From positions 1 to 40,520 of the forward strand of contig JBPCOJ010000013.1 of NCBI GenBank assembly GCA_051000345.1: a DNA stretch of 40,520 nt, in the 5' to 3' direction. Below the pieces are notes generated by a model, which searched no databases, had not been told where the DNA came from, and saw nothing but the letters and a program-made list of their open reading frames with translations. The position numbers and the translations under genes were made by a program. Source of the DNA: JBHENC01 sp051000345 (lineage in GTDB: Bacteria > Acidobacteriota > Blastocatellia > Pyrinomonadales > Pyrinomonadaceae). Shown here in pieces: positions 1-8,106 of the stretch; the stretch's first letter is position 1; each line of letters begins with the position of its first letter.

Positions 1-772
1 CTTCGATTTCTTGAGGCTCTTTGTTCGTCAGCAATTGATAAATGGTGAGAAGATTCGTTACTGCCGGACGCGCCGGATCGAAAGTGATCGCCGTGCCGGA
101 ATCCGTGACGGCGCGTTTGAATTTGCGCGTAATCGCATCCTGATCGTCGAGCATAAAAATGCTTCCCTGCGGATTCTCGTCCGACTTGGACATCTTTTTC
201 GTCGGATCATCGAGCGCCATAATGCGCGCGCCGACTTTCGGTATAAACGGTTCGGGAACGCAAAACGTCTCGCCGTAGTCGCGGTTGAAACGTATTGCCG
301 CGTCGCGCGTTAATTCGAGATGCTGTTTCTGATCTTCGCCGACGGGAACGAGGTCTGTTTGATAAAGCAGAATATCGGCAGCCATCAGCACAGGATAATC
401 GAAGAGTCCGACGCTTGTATTCTCGCGCTGCTTACGCCCCTTGTCTTTGAACTGCGTCATGCGGTCAAGCTCCGACATGCGTATCACGCAGTTCAGAATC
501 CACGCGAGTTCGGCGTGTTCGGAAACATCCGACTGCACGAAGATGCGCGACACTTTCGGGTCGATTCCGGCGGCCAAGTAAAGCCGCGCGACTTCCCTTG
601 TCTTGGCGGCGAGTTGCGCAGGGTCTTGCCGGATCGTGATCGCGTGCAAATTGACGACGCAGAAAAAGCTTTCGTACTCGCGCTGTAATTCAACCCAATT
701 ACGCAACGCGCCGAGATACGTTCCCAAGTGTACGTTGCCCGTCGGCTGCACGCCGCTGAAAATTCTTTTCAT
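1..772 (-). CDS. trpS: Tryptophanyl-tRNA synthetase, C-terminal part cut by window edge
   Basis: Class I aminoacyl-tRNA synthetase that charges tRNA-Trp in the cytoplasm. The first 257 residues are visible. The start region reads MKRIFSGVQPTGNVHLG, with the HIGH-type signature as H-L-G-T at residues 15-18. The ATP-binding KMSKS motif is present at residues 193-197. The gene runs off the left edge, so the anticodon-binding end is missing. The ATG at 772 overlaps the stop of the upstream protease gene as ATGA, which suggests translational coupling. The identification rests on the near-canonical TrpS N-terminus and the intact KMSKS loop. Confidence 0.95.
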   Translation of the reverse strand, partial: MKRIFSGVQPTGNVHLGTYLGALRNWVELQREYESFFCVVNLHAITIRQDPAQLAAKTREVARLYLAAGIDPKVSRIFVQSDVSEHAELAWILNCVIRMSELDRMTQFKDKGRKQRENTSVGLFDYPVLMAADILLYQTDLVPVGEDQKQHLELTRDAAIRFNRDYGETFCVPEPFIPKVGARIMALDDPTKKMSKSDENPQGSIFMLDDQDAITRKFKRAVTDSGTAITFDPARPAVTNLLTIYQLLTNKEPQEIE

Positions 773-1455
773 CTTAAAGAAGCGCCGATGAAGACGGCAT
801 CCCATGCGAGCGGCATCACGATGCGAAAAATCACGCCGAAGACGCCGGTAAACGCGGCAATGAATAGCAGCATAAATCCGAATCGCTCGATTGATTCAAA
901 AGCCGACTCGAAACTCGGAGGCAACAGGCTGCCCAAGATTTTGCTTCCGTCAAGCGGCGGGATCGGCAGCAGATTAAAAACGGCGAGCACCACATTGAGC
1001 GTAAAGAAGACTTGCAGCAACTCAACTGCGCCAGCGGCAAAGCCGGAATTTGTGGTAGCAGGCGCGAGTCCCGCTCCGGCATCGATTAAACCTGCCGAAT
1101 AAAGAGCGCGAATAGTAATGCCTGCGATTATAGCGAAGCTTGCATTGACGATGACGCCCGCCCCGGACACCCAGATATTTGCCACGCGCCGGTTAGCCCA
1201 GCGCGAAGGATTGACGGGTGTCGGGCGCGCCCAACCGATCAGCGGCGCACCCGTAAAAAAAGCGAACGCAGGAAAAAGCAGCGTTCCGATTGGATCGACG
1301 TGCGATGCAGGATTAAGCGTGATGCGTCCCTGAAGCCGCGCCGTATCGTCGCCGAATCTGTTCGACATCCAGGCGTGCGCCGCTTCGTGCGCCGACAGCG
1401 AAAAGACCAGCGCCACCATGTATAAAATAAATTGCCCGATGTCGAAATTTCTCAT
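769..1455 (-). CDS. Site-2 protease family (M50) intramembrane zinc metallopeptidase
   Basis: A small 228-residue membrane protease of the M50 family, which cleaves substrates within the bilayer. The zinc motif HEAAH is at residues 23-27, inside the first hydrophobic segment (about 9-30). The second catalytic element, with its Asp ligand, is PPLDG at 166-170. Further hydrophobic segments lie at about 55-70, 95-120, 145-165 and 190-215. There is no PDZ domain, so this is the compact type and not RseP. Its TGA stop overlaps the trpS start (ATGA), and the pair is probably one transcript. The substrate cannot be told from the sequence. Confidence 0.9.
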   Translation of the reverse strand: MRNFDIGQFILYMVALVFSLSAHEAAHAWMSNRFGDDTARLQGRITLNPASHVDPIGTLLFPAFAFFTGAPLIGWARPTPVNPSRWANRRVANIWVSGAGVIVNASFAIIAGITIRALYSAGLIDAGAGLAPATTNSGFAAGAVELLQVFFTLNVVLAVFNLLPIPPLDGSKILGSLLPPSFESAFESIERFGFMLLFIAAFTGVFGVIFRIVMPLAWDAVFIGASLR

Positions 1456-1616
1456 TCAAATACTCGCTCTTAGAATCAAACGAAGCCTTGCCGAAGTCGT
1501 ATCTTTAACCCTAACACGCGCCTGAAAACAGAGTCAAAAACAGGCTGCAGACTTTTGTTGTAACGAATTAGCACAACGTCAAAGATGCGAGCAGCGCTGC
1601 TTGTGTGTCCTTGCGT

Positions 1617-2660
1617 CTATCTCAATAATGTTCCGCTAATGCCGAGCGGCAAACTGTAAACGGCTTCAGTGGTCGCCACCACCATCTCGCCCGCGTCGCT
1701 GAAGGCGAGGCCGACGACGTTCATTCCGGCGACAGCCATTTCCGCTTCGCTTCCGTCCGACGAGATACGCACGATGCCGCGCCGCCCGCGCAGCGAAGCC
1801 GCGACGTATAAATTGCCGTTCACGTCGAACGCCAATCCTTGCGGGCGTCCGAGTCCTTTATAAAAAACGCTCGCTCTCCCGTTTTCGTCAATGCGCGTCA
1901 CAGAATCGAAGCTCGAAACGGTCGGCCCCGTCACATACAACGCATCGTCCCGCCCGAAGGCCAGATGATAAGCCGAAACAGATGGTTCGAGCTGCGCCCA
2001 AGCTTCTTCTTCGCCGATGCCGTTGACGCGATAGATCGTGCCTGTGCGGTCACCGACATACATGCGCCCACGGCTATCGAACGCCAGCCCCGTCGCCACT
2101 CCCACGTTCTTCGCAAACGGAGTCGCTTCCTTGAAACTGCTGACGAGATAAACGACTCCGTCCAGACGGCTCGTGACATACATCTGCCCCGCCTTATCGA
2201 ATGCGATGCCCGTCGGGTTCGTGATGTCGCCGGAAAAGTCTTCGATTTCGCCGCGCGTGTCGATGCGAAAAATCGAGACGGGAAGCTGCTGCCCGCGCGA
2301 GCCGGAACGCGTCACGTAAAGCGCGCCGTCGTCAGGATCGAACGCAGGATTAGTGACCGGATGCAAATCTTCCGCGAGCTTTGCGCCGACAACGAAACGC
2401 GCCGGAGCCGTGCGCCCGCTCTCGCTTTCCAATGCGATTTCCACTTCACCGCCAGTCTGCGTCTCCGGCACAATCGCCAGCACACGCCGCGACGATGCGC
2501 CGACGAGACGCGCGCGTTCTCCATCAAAAGCCGACTGCCCGAACCACGCGCCGCAGGCTTTGAACGGATGCGCGTTGAAGCCCGTGCATTCGATGACGAC
2601 TTCTCCGCCTTCTATCCCCGCCGCCGGATCGAGCCGCACAATCTGTCCTGCTTCGTTCAT
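1617..2660 (-). CDS. IPT/TIG domain plus NHL/SMP-30-like beta-propeller protein
   Basis: About 347 residues. The N-terminal 90 or so residues form an IPT/TIG-like immunoglobulin fold (AAGIEGGEVVIECTGF, then a second strand set with VLAIVPETQTGGEVEI). The rest is a run of propeller blades of the NHL/gluconolactonase type, each with a GLAFD or GIAFD-like turn followed by YV or MYV strands (for example PTGIAFDKAGQMYVTSR and ATGLAFDSRGRMYVGDR). No signal peptide is seen, so it may be cytoplasmic. The start is uncertain: ATG at 2660, or an adjacent in-frame TTG at 2663 that sits at a better distance (8 nt) from GGAG. Catalytic function is unknown; related propellers bind ligands or act as lactonases or lyases. 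Confidence 0.8.
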   Translation of the reverse strand: MNEAGQIVRLDPAAGIEGGEVVIECTGFNAHPFKACGAWFGQSAFDGERARLVGASSRRVLAIVPETQTGGEVEIALESESGRTAPARFVVGAKLAEDLHPVTNPAFDPDDGALYVTRSGSRGQQLPVSIFRIDTRGEIEDFSGDITNPTGIAFDKAGQMYVTSRLDGVVYLVSSFKEATPFAKNVGVATGLAFDSRGRMYVGDRTGTIYRVNGIGEEEAWAQLEPSVSAYHLAFGRDDALYVTGPTVSSFDSVTRIDENGRASVFYKGLGRPQGLAFDVNGNLYVAASLRGRRGIVRISSDGSEAEMAVAGMNVVGLAFSDAGEMVVATTEAVYSLPLGISGTLLR

Positions 2661-2663
2661 CAA

Positions 2664-3158
2664 CGCTTCTTCTCCAACACGATTCTTACTCGTTTATTTA
2701 ATCGCTACATGATACGACGCGGGCGCAGAGCATGTCTAATACACGTCTGATAGACGATACTTGCGCAGAGCGCTCGACACGCGCGGCAACGGCTTCGCAA
2801 ATGCTTGCTTTGGGTGCTTGCGCCGGAGTTACATGTGATATAATTCGTCACCGTCGGGACAGTTCAGGCGCTTTCGATGTATAGCCATGTAAGGGTTATT
2901 CATCGCGTCGTTGCCTGACTAATTTACTTATAATGCTCAAGCAATTAGGCAAAGCGATTTTGCCGGAAAGCACCAAAGCATTTAGCACAGCGTCCGCTGC
3001 CAACCGTTCGCTTCACTCTTCCTGTAACTTCAACACGATTTTAAGACAAACGCATTTTTGCGCGCGAATTTCCTATTTGCGCCGGACTCGCGTGCGTTTT
3101 TGGTTGTGCGTTAAGGACGCGAAACTTTGATTAATAACGACGGAGAGGATTAAAGCTC
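2664..3158. other. Intergenic region between the NHL gene and hflX; leader DNA with two -10 boxes
   Basis: About 495 bases without a convincing protein. Two plus-strand TATAAT boxes are seen, at 2839-2844 (preceded by TGA, an extended -10) and at 2929-2934. A short imperfect inverted repeat pairs 2861-2869 with 2912-2919. The 65-codon open frame at 2933-3130 has no ribosome-binding site and an unusual composition. A long hflX leader or a small RNA is possible but not shown. Confidence 0.4.
2836..2844 (+). promoter_or_regulatory. Extended -10 promoter element, probable hflX promoter
   Basis: TGA immediately followed by TATAAT gives a perfect -10 with an extended TGN element. A weak TTGC-type -35 lies about 15 bases upstream. 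Transcription from here would give hflX a leader of roughly 300 nt. A second TATAAT at 2929-2934 lacks a good -35. Confidence 0.4.
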
Positions 3159-3161
3159 ATT
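3142..3161 (+). promoter_or_regulatory. Ribosome-binding site for the probable ATT start of hflX
   Basis: GGAGAGG at 3142-3148 precedes ATT at 3159 by 10 nt. No ATG, GTG or TTG occurs in frame between the upstream stop at 3135 and GTG 3255, and that GTG has no comparable Shine-Dalgarno sequence. The site therefore favours the rare start codon. Confidence 0.5.
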
Positions 3162-4919
3162 AGCAACATACACGGTAATACGCAAGGGCTAAAGCCGAAC
3201 CAACTACGCCGCATCGAAAAGCTGTATTCGCGCCGCATCTCTCCGCACGAAATCGTGACGCCGGAATTCGCCAGACAGATGACGGAGCTTTCATTCGAGA
3301 CGCGCAGGCAGATCGGCGCTTTGATCGACCGCAAAGGCTATGTCGAATACATCGTTGTCGGCGACGCGCGACGCATCGAATTGCCGGACTTGAAACGCAC
3401 GCGCGTCGCGGTTGATCGTTTTCGCGGACTGCGCTGCATTCACACGCACTTGCGCGGCGAAGAATTAACGCAAGACGATTTGACAGACCTCGCCTTGCTT
3501 CGTTTAGATTTAATGGTTGCGCTCGACGTCGATAATCGCACGGGACTGCCCGGCGTCGTCCGTGCCGCGCATCTGCTTCCGACAACCGCCGCCGAATTGG
3601 ATGCGGACGCAACCGCCGCGCCCTACGCTTTTCTCGAACCGAAAATTCCCTCGCAACTCGACGTAGATTTTCTTGCGCTCATCAATTCTCTCGAAGAAGA
3701 AATGGCGCGTAATCGCCATGCGGCGCGGCGCGCAGATGTACGCGAACGCACAATCCTCGTCGGCGTCGCCACAGGCTCGATGGCGGACGCCGAAGAATCT
3801 ATGGCTGAACTCAGGGAGTTGGCGACATCGGCGGGCGTCGTCGTGCAGGATGAAATTATTCAGCGCCGCACGCAGATTGATCCGCGCACCGTCATGGGAC
3901 GCGGCAAGTTGGACGAACTGCTTGTGCGCGCGCTGCAACTCGGCGCGGACTTGATTGTCTTCGACCGCGAATTGCAGCCCGCGCAAGTGCGCTCTGTGTC
4001 CGAAGCAACAGACCTGAAGGTAATTGATCGCGCGCAATTAATCTTAGATATTTTTGCGCAGCGCGCGATTACACGCGAAGGCAAAATCCAAGTCGAACTC
4101 GCGCAGTTGAAATATCTTTTGCCGCGCCTGATCGTCGGTCAGGATTCGGCATTTTCTCGGCTCGCGGGCGGCATCGGCGGGCGCGGCCCCGGCGAAACGA
4201 AGCTTGAAACGGATCGCCGCCGCGTGCGCGACCGCATTAATCGCCTTGAACGCGAGATAGAAAGTCTGCGCCACCGCCGACAGGAACAACGCAAGGAACG
4301 CACGCGGAAACAATTCCCGATCATCTCGATTGTCGGCTATACGAACGCCGGAAAATCCACTTTGCTCAACGCGCTCACCGCAAGCCACGTACACGCAGAG
4401 CAACGCATGTTTGCGACGCTCGATCCGACGTCGAGGCGCTTGCGCTTACCATACGAGCAGGAAGTAATCATCAACGACACGGTCGGCTTCATACGCGATC
4501 TGCCGCCCGATCTGCTCGCCGCCTTCCGCGCGACGCTCGAAGAAATCAGCGGCAGCGATTTATTGATTCATCTCGTCGATGCTTCTAATTCGCGTTGGGA
4601 GCAACAGCTCGATTCGGTGGAAAGAATTCTGACCGATCTTAATTTCAATCAAATTCCGCGCCTCGTCGTTTTTAACAAATCCGATCTCGTCGATAAAGAC
4701 GAGTTGAATGCGATGCGGCGTTTTACATCCGAAGGCGGCGCGCGCGAGTGCATCGCTGTCGCCGCGACAAAACCGCAAACGCTGCGGCCTATGCTCGAGC
4801 GCGCGGGCGAGATTCTGGCGCGCAATCTGACGGAGCGAGGCAGTGTGACGAACTACGTTTCCGACGAACCGCCCGCAGAGCTTGACGATGTATCGGCAGA
4901 GCTTGCCGCGCAAAATTAA
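3159..4919 (+). CDS. hflX: GTPase HflX, long form, probable ATT start
   Basis: Ribosome-associated GTPase that splits stalled or stressed 70S ribosomes. The G domain has GYTNAGKST at 393-401, DTVGF at 440-444 and NKSD at 506-509. It is preceded by the HflX subdomain (DPRTVMGRGKLDE) and the glycine-rich segment GGIGGRGPGETKLE. An extra N-terminal domain of about 180 residues, typical of the long form, contains HTH at 95-97. The first ordinary in-frame start is GTG 3255, but family-like sequence (GLKPNQLRRIEKLY) continues upstream to an ATT at 3159. That ATT lies 10 nt after GGAGAGG, and the frame is closed by TAA at 3135. I therefore place the start at 3159 (586 residues). The stop abuts the pgpH ATG with no gap. 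Confidence 0.9.
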   Translation: MSNIHGNTQGLKPNQLRRIEKLYSRRISPHEIVTPEFARQMTELSFETRRQIGALIDRKGYVEYIVVGDARRIELPDLKRTRVAVDRFRGLRCIHTHLRGEELTQDDLTDLALLRLDLMVALDVDNRTGLPGVVRAAHLLPTTAAELDADATAAPYAFLEPKIPSQLDVDFLALINSLEEEMARNRHAARRADVRERTILVGVATGSMADAEESMAELRELATSAGVVVQDEIIQRRTQIDPRTVMGRGKLDELLVRALQLGADLIVFDRELQPAQVRSVSEATDLKVIDRAQLILDIFAQRAITREGKIQVELAQLKYLLPRLIVGQDSAFSRLAGGIGGRGPGETKLETDRRRVRDRINRLEREIESLRHRRQEQRKERTRKQFPIISIVGYTNAGKSTLLNALTASHVHAEQRMFATLDPTSRRLRLPYEQEVIINDTVGFIRDLPPDLLAAFRATLEEISGSDLLIHLVDASNSRWEQQLDSVERILTDLNFNQIPRLVVFNKSDLVDKDELNAMRRFTSEGGARECIAVAATKPQTLRPMLERAGEILARNLTERGSVTNYVSDEPPAELDDVSAELAAQN

Positions 4920-6875
4920 ATGAGCCAACGTCGTCCACGTTTCGTTTCTCCGCTCACGCAGGCGCGTGAGACATTCGTGCGCTTTGCAATGCGCCCGTTT
5001 GATAAGCTTTCTCGCACGTTGCGGTTTTTTATCGGCTTCGCGTTGCTGACGATGCTGACAACGCTCTTGCTCGCCAGCCATCACATACGCGTGCCGGATG
5101 AAAAATACAAGGAAGGTGAAGTCGTCCGCCGCACAATTGTTTCGCCCGCCGATATAGATGACATCAGCGCGCCTGAAATCGAGAAAGGCAAAGCAGGAAC
5201 GGCGAGCACCATATCTCCCGTTGCCAATGAAGCCTCAAGCAACGAGACACGCCGGGAAGCGCCGACGATTACCCTTCCGCTTAACATCTCGCTCAGGCGA
5301 AATCAAGTAGTCGCGCGCGAAGGCGACACTGTGACGAAAACAACGCTCGCGCAACTTGCGGCAATTCGCGCTTACGGTCACATCGAGCGGCGCATCAATT
5401 ATTTCGTCGGCCTTCTCTTTATCGTCAGCGCGCTCTTTTGGGCGGCATGGAAATTCACGGAACACCGCAGCGCAACCGGCAATCTGGCGCTTTCCAAAGA
5501 ACGCTCCTTTGCGCTTGTCGGGCTTTCCGTGTTTGTCGAGACAATACTGATACGCATCGGCATTACAATCGCGGATGCTGTCGGCAACGGTAATGCGACG
5601 ATGGGCGATCCGACGCTGTTAAGCTTTGCCATTCCCTTCGCTGCTGCTGCCTTGCTCGTCGTAATGCTCGTCGATACGCAGCTCGCGCTTATCACAGGGT
5701 TCATCGTCACGCTCTTTGCCGCATTGCTCGCGCATGACGGCGTCATCATCGCCGTTTATGCAATGGTCTCGTCGTCTGCGGCAATCTACGGCATCGAACG
5801 TTATTGCGAAAGACAATCCGTGACGCTCGCAGGACTCTTTACGGGCGGCGTCAACGCGCTGATGGCCGTCGCGCTCCTCGCTTATTCCCAACAGCCTTTA
5901 ACGATCAATACCGTCTTGCTTGCGCTCGGCTGCGGCGTGGCAAGCGGGCTACTGACTGCAATCTTCGCGGCAGGCGGACTGCCGATCAATGAATCTCTTT
6001 TCGGCATTCTCACGGACGTAAAACTTTTAGAGCTATCGAACGCGGATTTGCCTGTGCTAGGCCAACTCGCGCTTCGCGCGCCCGGCACGAATCAACACTC
6101 GCACGCCGTCGGGCAACTCGCGGAAGACGCGGCGCGCGCCATCGGAGCTAACGCTTTGCTCGTCCGCATCGGCGCGCTTTATCACGACATAGGCAAAGTC
6201 GCTGCGCCGGATATGTTCGTCGAAAATCAGCAGCACGGCGAAAATCCGCATGACCGGCTACGCCCGACAAACAGCGCGCGTGTCATCACTAGCCACGTTA
6301 CCTACGGATTAAAACTAGCAAAACAAATCGGGCTTCCGAAAAAGATTGCGGACTTTATTCCGCAGCATCACGGCACGCGCACACTTCATTATTTCTTACG
6401 CAAGGCACAGGCACAGGCCGCGCCCGGCGAAGAAATCAACGAAGCGGAATTTCGCTATCCGGGGCCGAAGCCGCAGTCTAAGGAAGCGGCGATTATGATG
6501 CTCGCCGATTCGTGCGAGGCGGCGACGCGCTCGCTTTCCCGTCCCGATCCCGAAAACATACGCTTCATCGTCGTTAAGATTGCAGATGCCGTTGTCAGCG
6601 ACGGTCAATTAGAGGAATGCGATTTGACCTTGCGCGAACTAACGACGATCCGCGAAACTCTCATCACAGCGCTTATCGCTATTTACCACGCACGCGTCGA
6701 TTATCCGGGATTCAATCCGCCGCCGATCCCGACGGGCGCGCTTCCACCTTTGCCGCAAGCATTAATTGGCTCGGAAGAACGCGGAGTCATTTACAACTCT
6801 GCTTCAGAGATTCCGATTGACGAAGGCGGCGAAGTCGAAGATGAAGCGATCCCACACAAAACTGCCCGCCGATAA
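4920..6875 (+). CDS. pgpH: PgpH-class HD phosphohydrolase (cyclic-di-AMP hydrolase), reduced extracellular domain
   Basis: Multi-pass membrane protein with a cytoplasmic HD domain, the arrangement of the PgpH phosphodiesterases that hydrolyse c-di-AMP to pApA. A first membrane segment lies at about 35-55, followed by an external stretch to about 158, a set of hydrophobic segments to about 385, and then the HD domain. Metal-ligand candidates are HSH near 392-394, the HD pair near 421-422, His in ITSHVTYG, HH in PQHHGT and Asp in MLADSCEAA. The protein is 651 residues, shorter than usual. The loss falls in the 7TMR-HDED external domain, of which only the edges (EGEVVRRTIVSP and VVAREGDTVT) are recognisable. 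The ATG follows the hflX stop directly, so translation is probably coupled. Confidence 0.9.
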   Translation: MSQRRPRFVSPLTQARETFVRFAMRPFDKLSRTLRFFIGFALLTMLTTLLLASHHIRVPDEKYKEGEVVRRTIVSPADIDDISAPEIEKGKAGTASTISPVANEASSNETRREAPTITLPLNISLRRNQVVAREGDTVTKTTLAQLAAIRAYGHIERRINYFVGLLFIVSALFWAAWKFTEHRSATGNLALSKERSFALVGLSVFVETILIRIGITIADAVGNGNATMGDPTLLSFAIPFAAAALLVVMLVDTQLALITGFIVTLFAALLAHDGVIIAVYAMVSSSAAIYGIERYCERQSVTLAGLFTGGVNALMAVALLAYSQQPLTINTVLLALGCGVASGLLTAIFAAGGLPINESLFGILTDVKLLELSNADLPVLGQLALRAPGTNQHSHAVGQLAEDAARAIGANALLVRIGALYHDIGKVAAPDMFVENQQHGENPHDRLRPTNSARVITSHVTYGLKLAKQIGLPKKIADFIPQHHGTRTLHYFLRKAQAQAAPGEEINEAEFRYPGPKPQSKEAAIMMLADSCEAATRSLSRPDPENIRFIVVKIADAVVSDGQLEECDLTLRELTTIRETLITALIAIYHARVDYPGFNPPPIPTGALPPLPQALIGSEERGVIYNSASEIPIDEGGEVEDEAIPHKTARR

Positions 6876-6917
6876 CTCATACACTGCCCGCCGCTAATTT
6901 ATATTGGATGAGGAAAG

Positions 6918-7412
6918 CTAAAACCGCTCGCGCAGTTTGTTGTAGGTTGTCGTGAGTTCTTCGGAAAGGACGCGCGATTCGCCCACGGTAGTCATAAAGT
7001 TCGTGTCGCCGAACCAGCGGGGCATGAGGTGTAGATGTAGGTGGCCTGCGACGCCTGCTCCTGCGGCTGCGCCAAGATTCATGCCCAGATTGAAACCATG
7101 CGGGCGGTAAACATCGCGCAGAATCGATTGGCAGTGTTTAGTCAAATCCATCAACTCATCGCTTGCTTCTTTGGGCAGAGAGGAAAGGTCTGCCTGATGC
7201 GCGAATGGAACGATGAGCAAGTGGCCGCTGATGTAAGGGTAAAGATTGAGGACAACGAAGTTGTGCGCGGCGCGGTGGAGTATGAAGTTGCCTTCATTGT
7301 CCGCAGAGTCTTGAAGGAGCGCGCAGAAAACGCAGGATTGCGGATCGTTTTCTTTTCCCGTCGAGCCGGATTTAATGTAATCGTAGCGCCACGGACTCCA
7401 CAATCTATCCAT
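6918..7412 (-). CDS. HIT-family nucleotide hydrolase/phosphorylase (Ap4A-type)
   Basis: A 164-residue histidine-triad protein. The catalytic triad lies in GHLHLHLMPRW, with histidines at 124, 126 and 128. An N-terminal CxxC (27, 30) matches the zinc-binding pair of the bacterial/mycobacterial Ap4A phosphorylase-like branch, as does the opening MDRLWSPWRYDYI. These enzymes cleave dinucleoside polyphosphates or nucleoside phosphoramidates; the exact substrate cannot be read here. It lies 35 nt downstream of the HU gene on the same strand and is convergent with pgpH. Confidence 0.9.
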   Translation of the reverse strand: MDRLWSPWRYDYIKSGSTGKENDPQSCVFCALLQDSADNEGNFILHRAAHNFVVLNLYPYISGHLLIVPFAHQADLSSLPKEASDELMDLTKHCQSILRDVYRPHGFNLGMNLGAAAGAGVAGHLHLHLMPRWFGDTNFMTTVGESRVLSEELTTTYNKLRERF

Positions 7413-7447
7413 CTCTCGCGCGTTCTCTACTTTCGTGAAGCCGATGA

Positions 7448-7825
7448 TTAAAGAATCGGCGGCGTGTTGTTGTTGCCGGACGGATCGAAACGAAGATCGT
7501 CCGTTTCAGAATGCGCAGAGGTTTCTATGTCGGAAGAAGCGGCAGAAATCTCTTCGTTGATTAGTTCTTTGAGTTCTTTGCCGGGCTTGAAATACGGCAC
7601 GCGCTTGGCGGGAATATCCACGGGATCGCCTGTTTTCGGGTTGCGCCCGCGCCGCGCGCCGCGTTCTCTGACACGAAAGCTGCCGAAGCCGCGCAGTTCG
7701 ATTTTCTCGCCCTGATTCAACGTCTCGATGATGCTCTCGAAAACGAGTTCCACTAATCGTTCGGCATCCTTTTTGGTCAACTCCGCCGCACGCGCGACAT
7801 CCTCTACAAGTTCCGCTTTTGTCAT
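7448..7825 (-). CDS. HU/IHF-family DNA-binding protein
   Basis: Small nucleoid protein that bends DNA as a dimer. The typical N-terminal helices MTKAELVEDVARAA are followed by the beta arm with the signature RGFGSFRVRERGARRGRNP and the arm tip PAKRVPYF. I start at ATG 7825 because the family begins there; seven further in-frame codons upstream (from 7847) add an unrelated leader. The 125-residue protein has an acidic and polar tail of about 30 residues beyond the usual end (ISAASSDIETSAHSETDD). IHF-like or HU-like identity is not resolved. Confidence 0.93.
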   Translation of the reverse strand: MTKAELVEDVARAAELTKKDAERLVELVFESIIETLNQGEKIELRGFGSFRVRERGARRGRNPKTGDPVDIPAKRVPYFKPGKELKELINEEISAASSDIETSAHSETDDLRFDPSGNNNTPPIL

Positions 7826-8030
7826 ACTGCCGCTACCTCGCTGCATAAGATAAAAGTGATGCGATAATTAAAGCTCTGAAAACGAAATTGAAGCTTACTG
7901 CTGCTGTTGCGATTTCTTGCTTGGGTGAGGGTAAAGTTACAGTAGCAGATAACGGGAATCACCTGCAAGACCGAAAGCGGCTTGCGGTCAACGTGTTACA
8001 GATTATCTTCAGGCGCTGAAAAAGGAAACA

Positions 8031-8075
8031 GCCTGCGCGAAACTCTTTCAATGAAAAGAAGCGTTTCGCGCAGGC
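8031..8075 (-). terminator. Intrinsic terminator of rpsA
   Basis: A perfect 13-bp inverted repeat (8031-8043 with 8063-8075, arm GCCTGCGCGAAAC) encloses a 19-nt loop. On the minus strand it is followed by TGTTTCCTTTTTC. It begins about 30 nt after the S1 stop codon. Confidence 0.75.
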
Positions 8076-8106
8076 CGTTCGATAAACGAGCCGTTGAATG
8101 AACTAA

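Noticed and set aside
1839..2750. 303-codon plus-strand frame opposite the NHL gene
   Set aside because: The minus strand carries the recognisable propeller repeats; the plus frame is Arg-rich and without a motif.
2933..3130. 65-codon plus-strand frame upstream of hflX
   Set aside because: No ribosome-binding site, odd composition (Cys, Arg, Ser-rich), and it lies in probable leader DNA.
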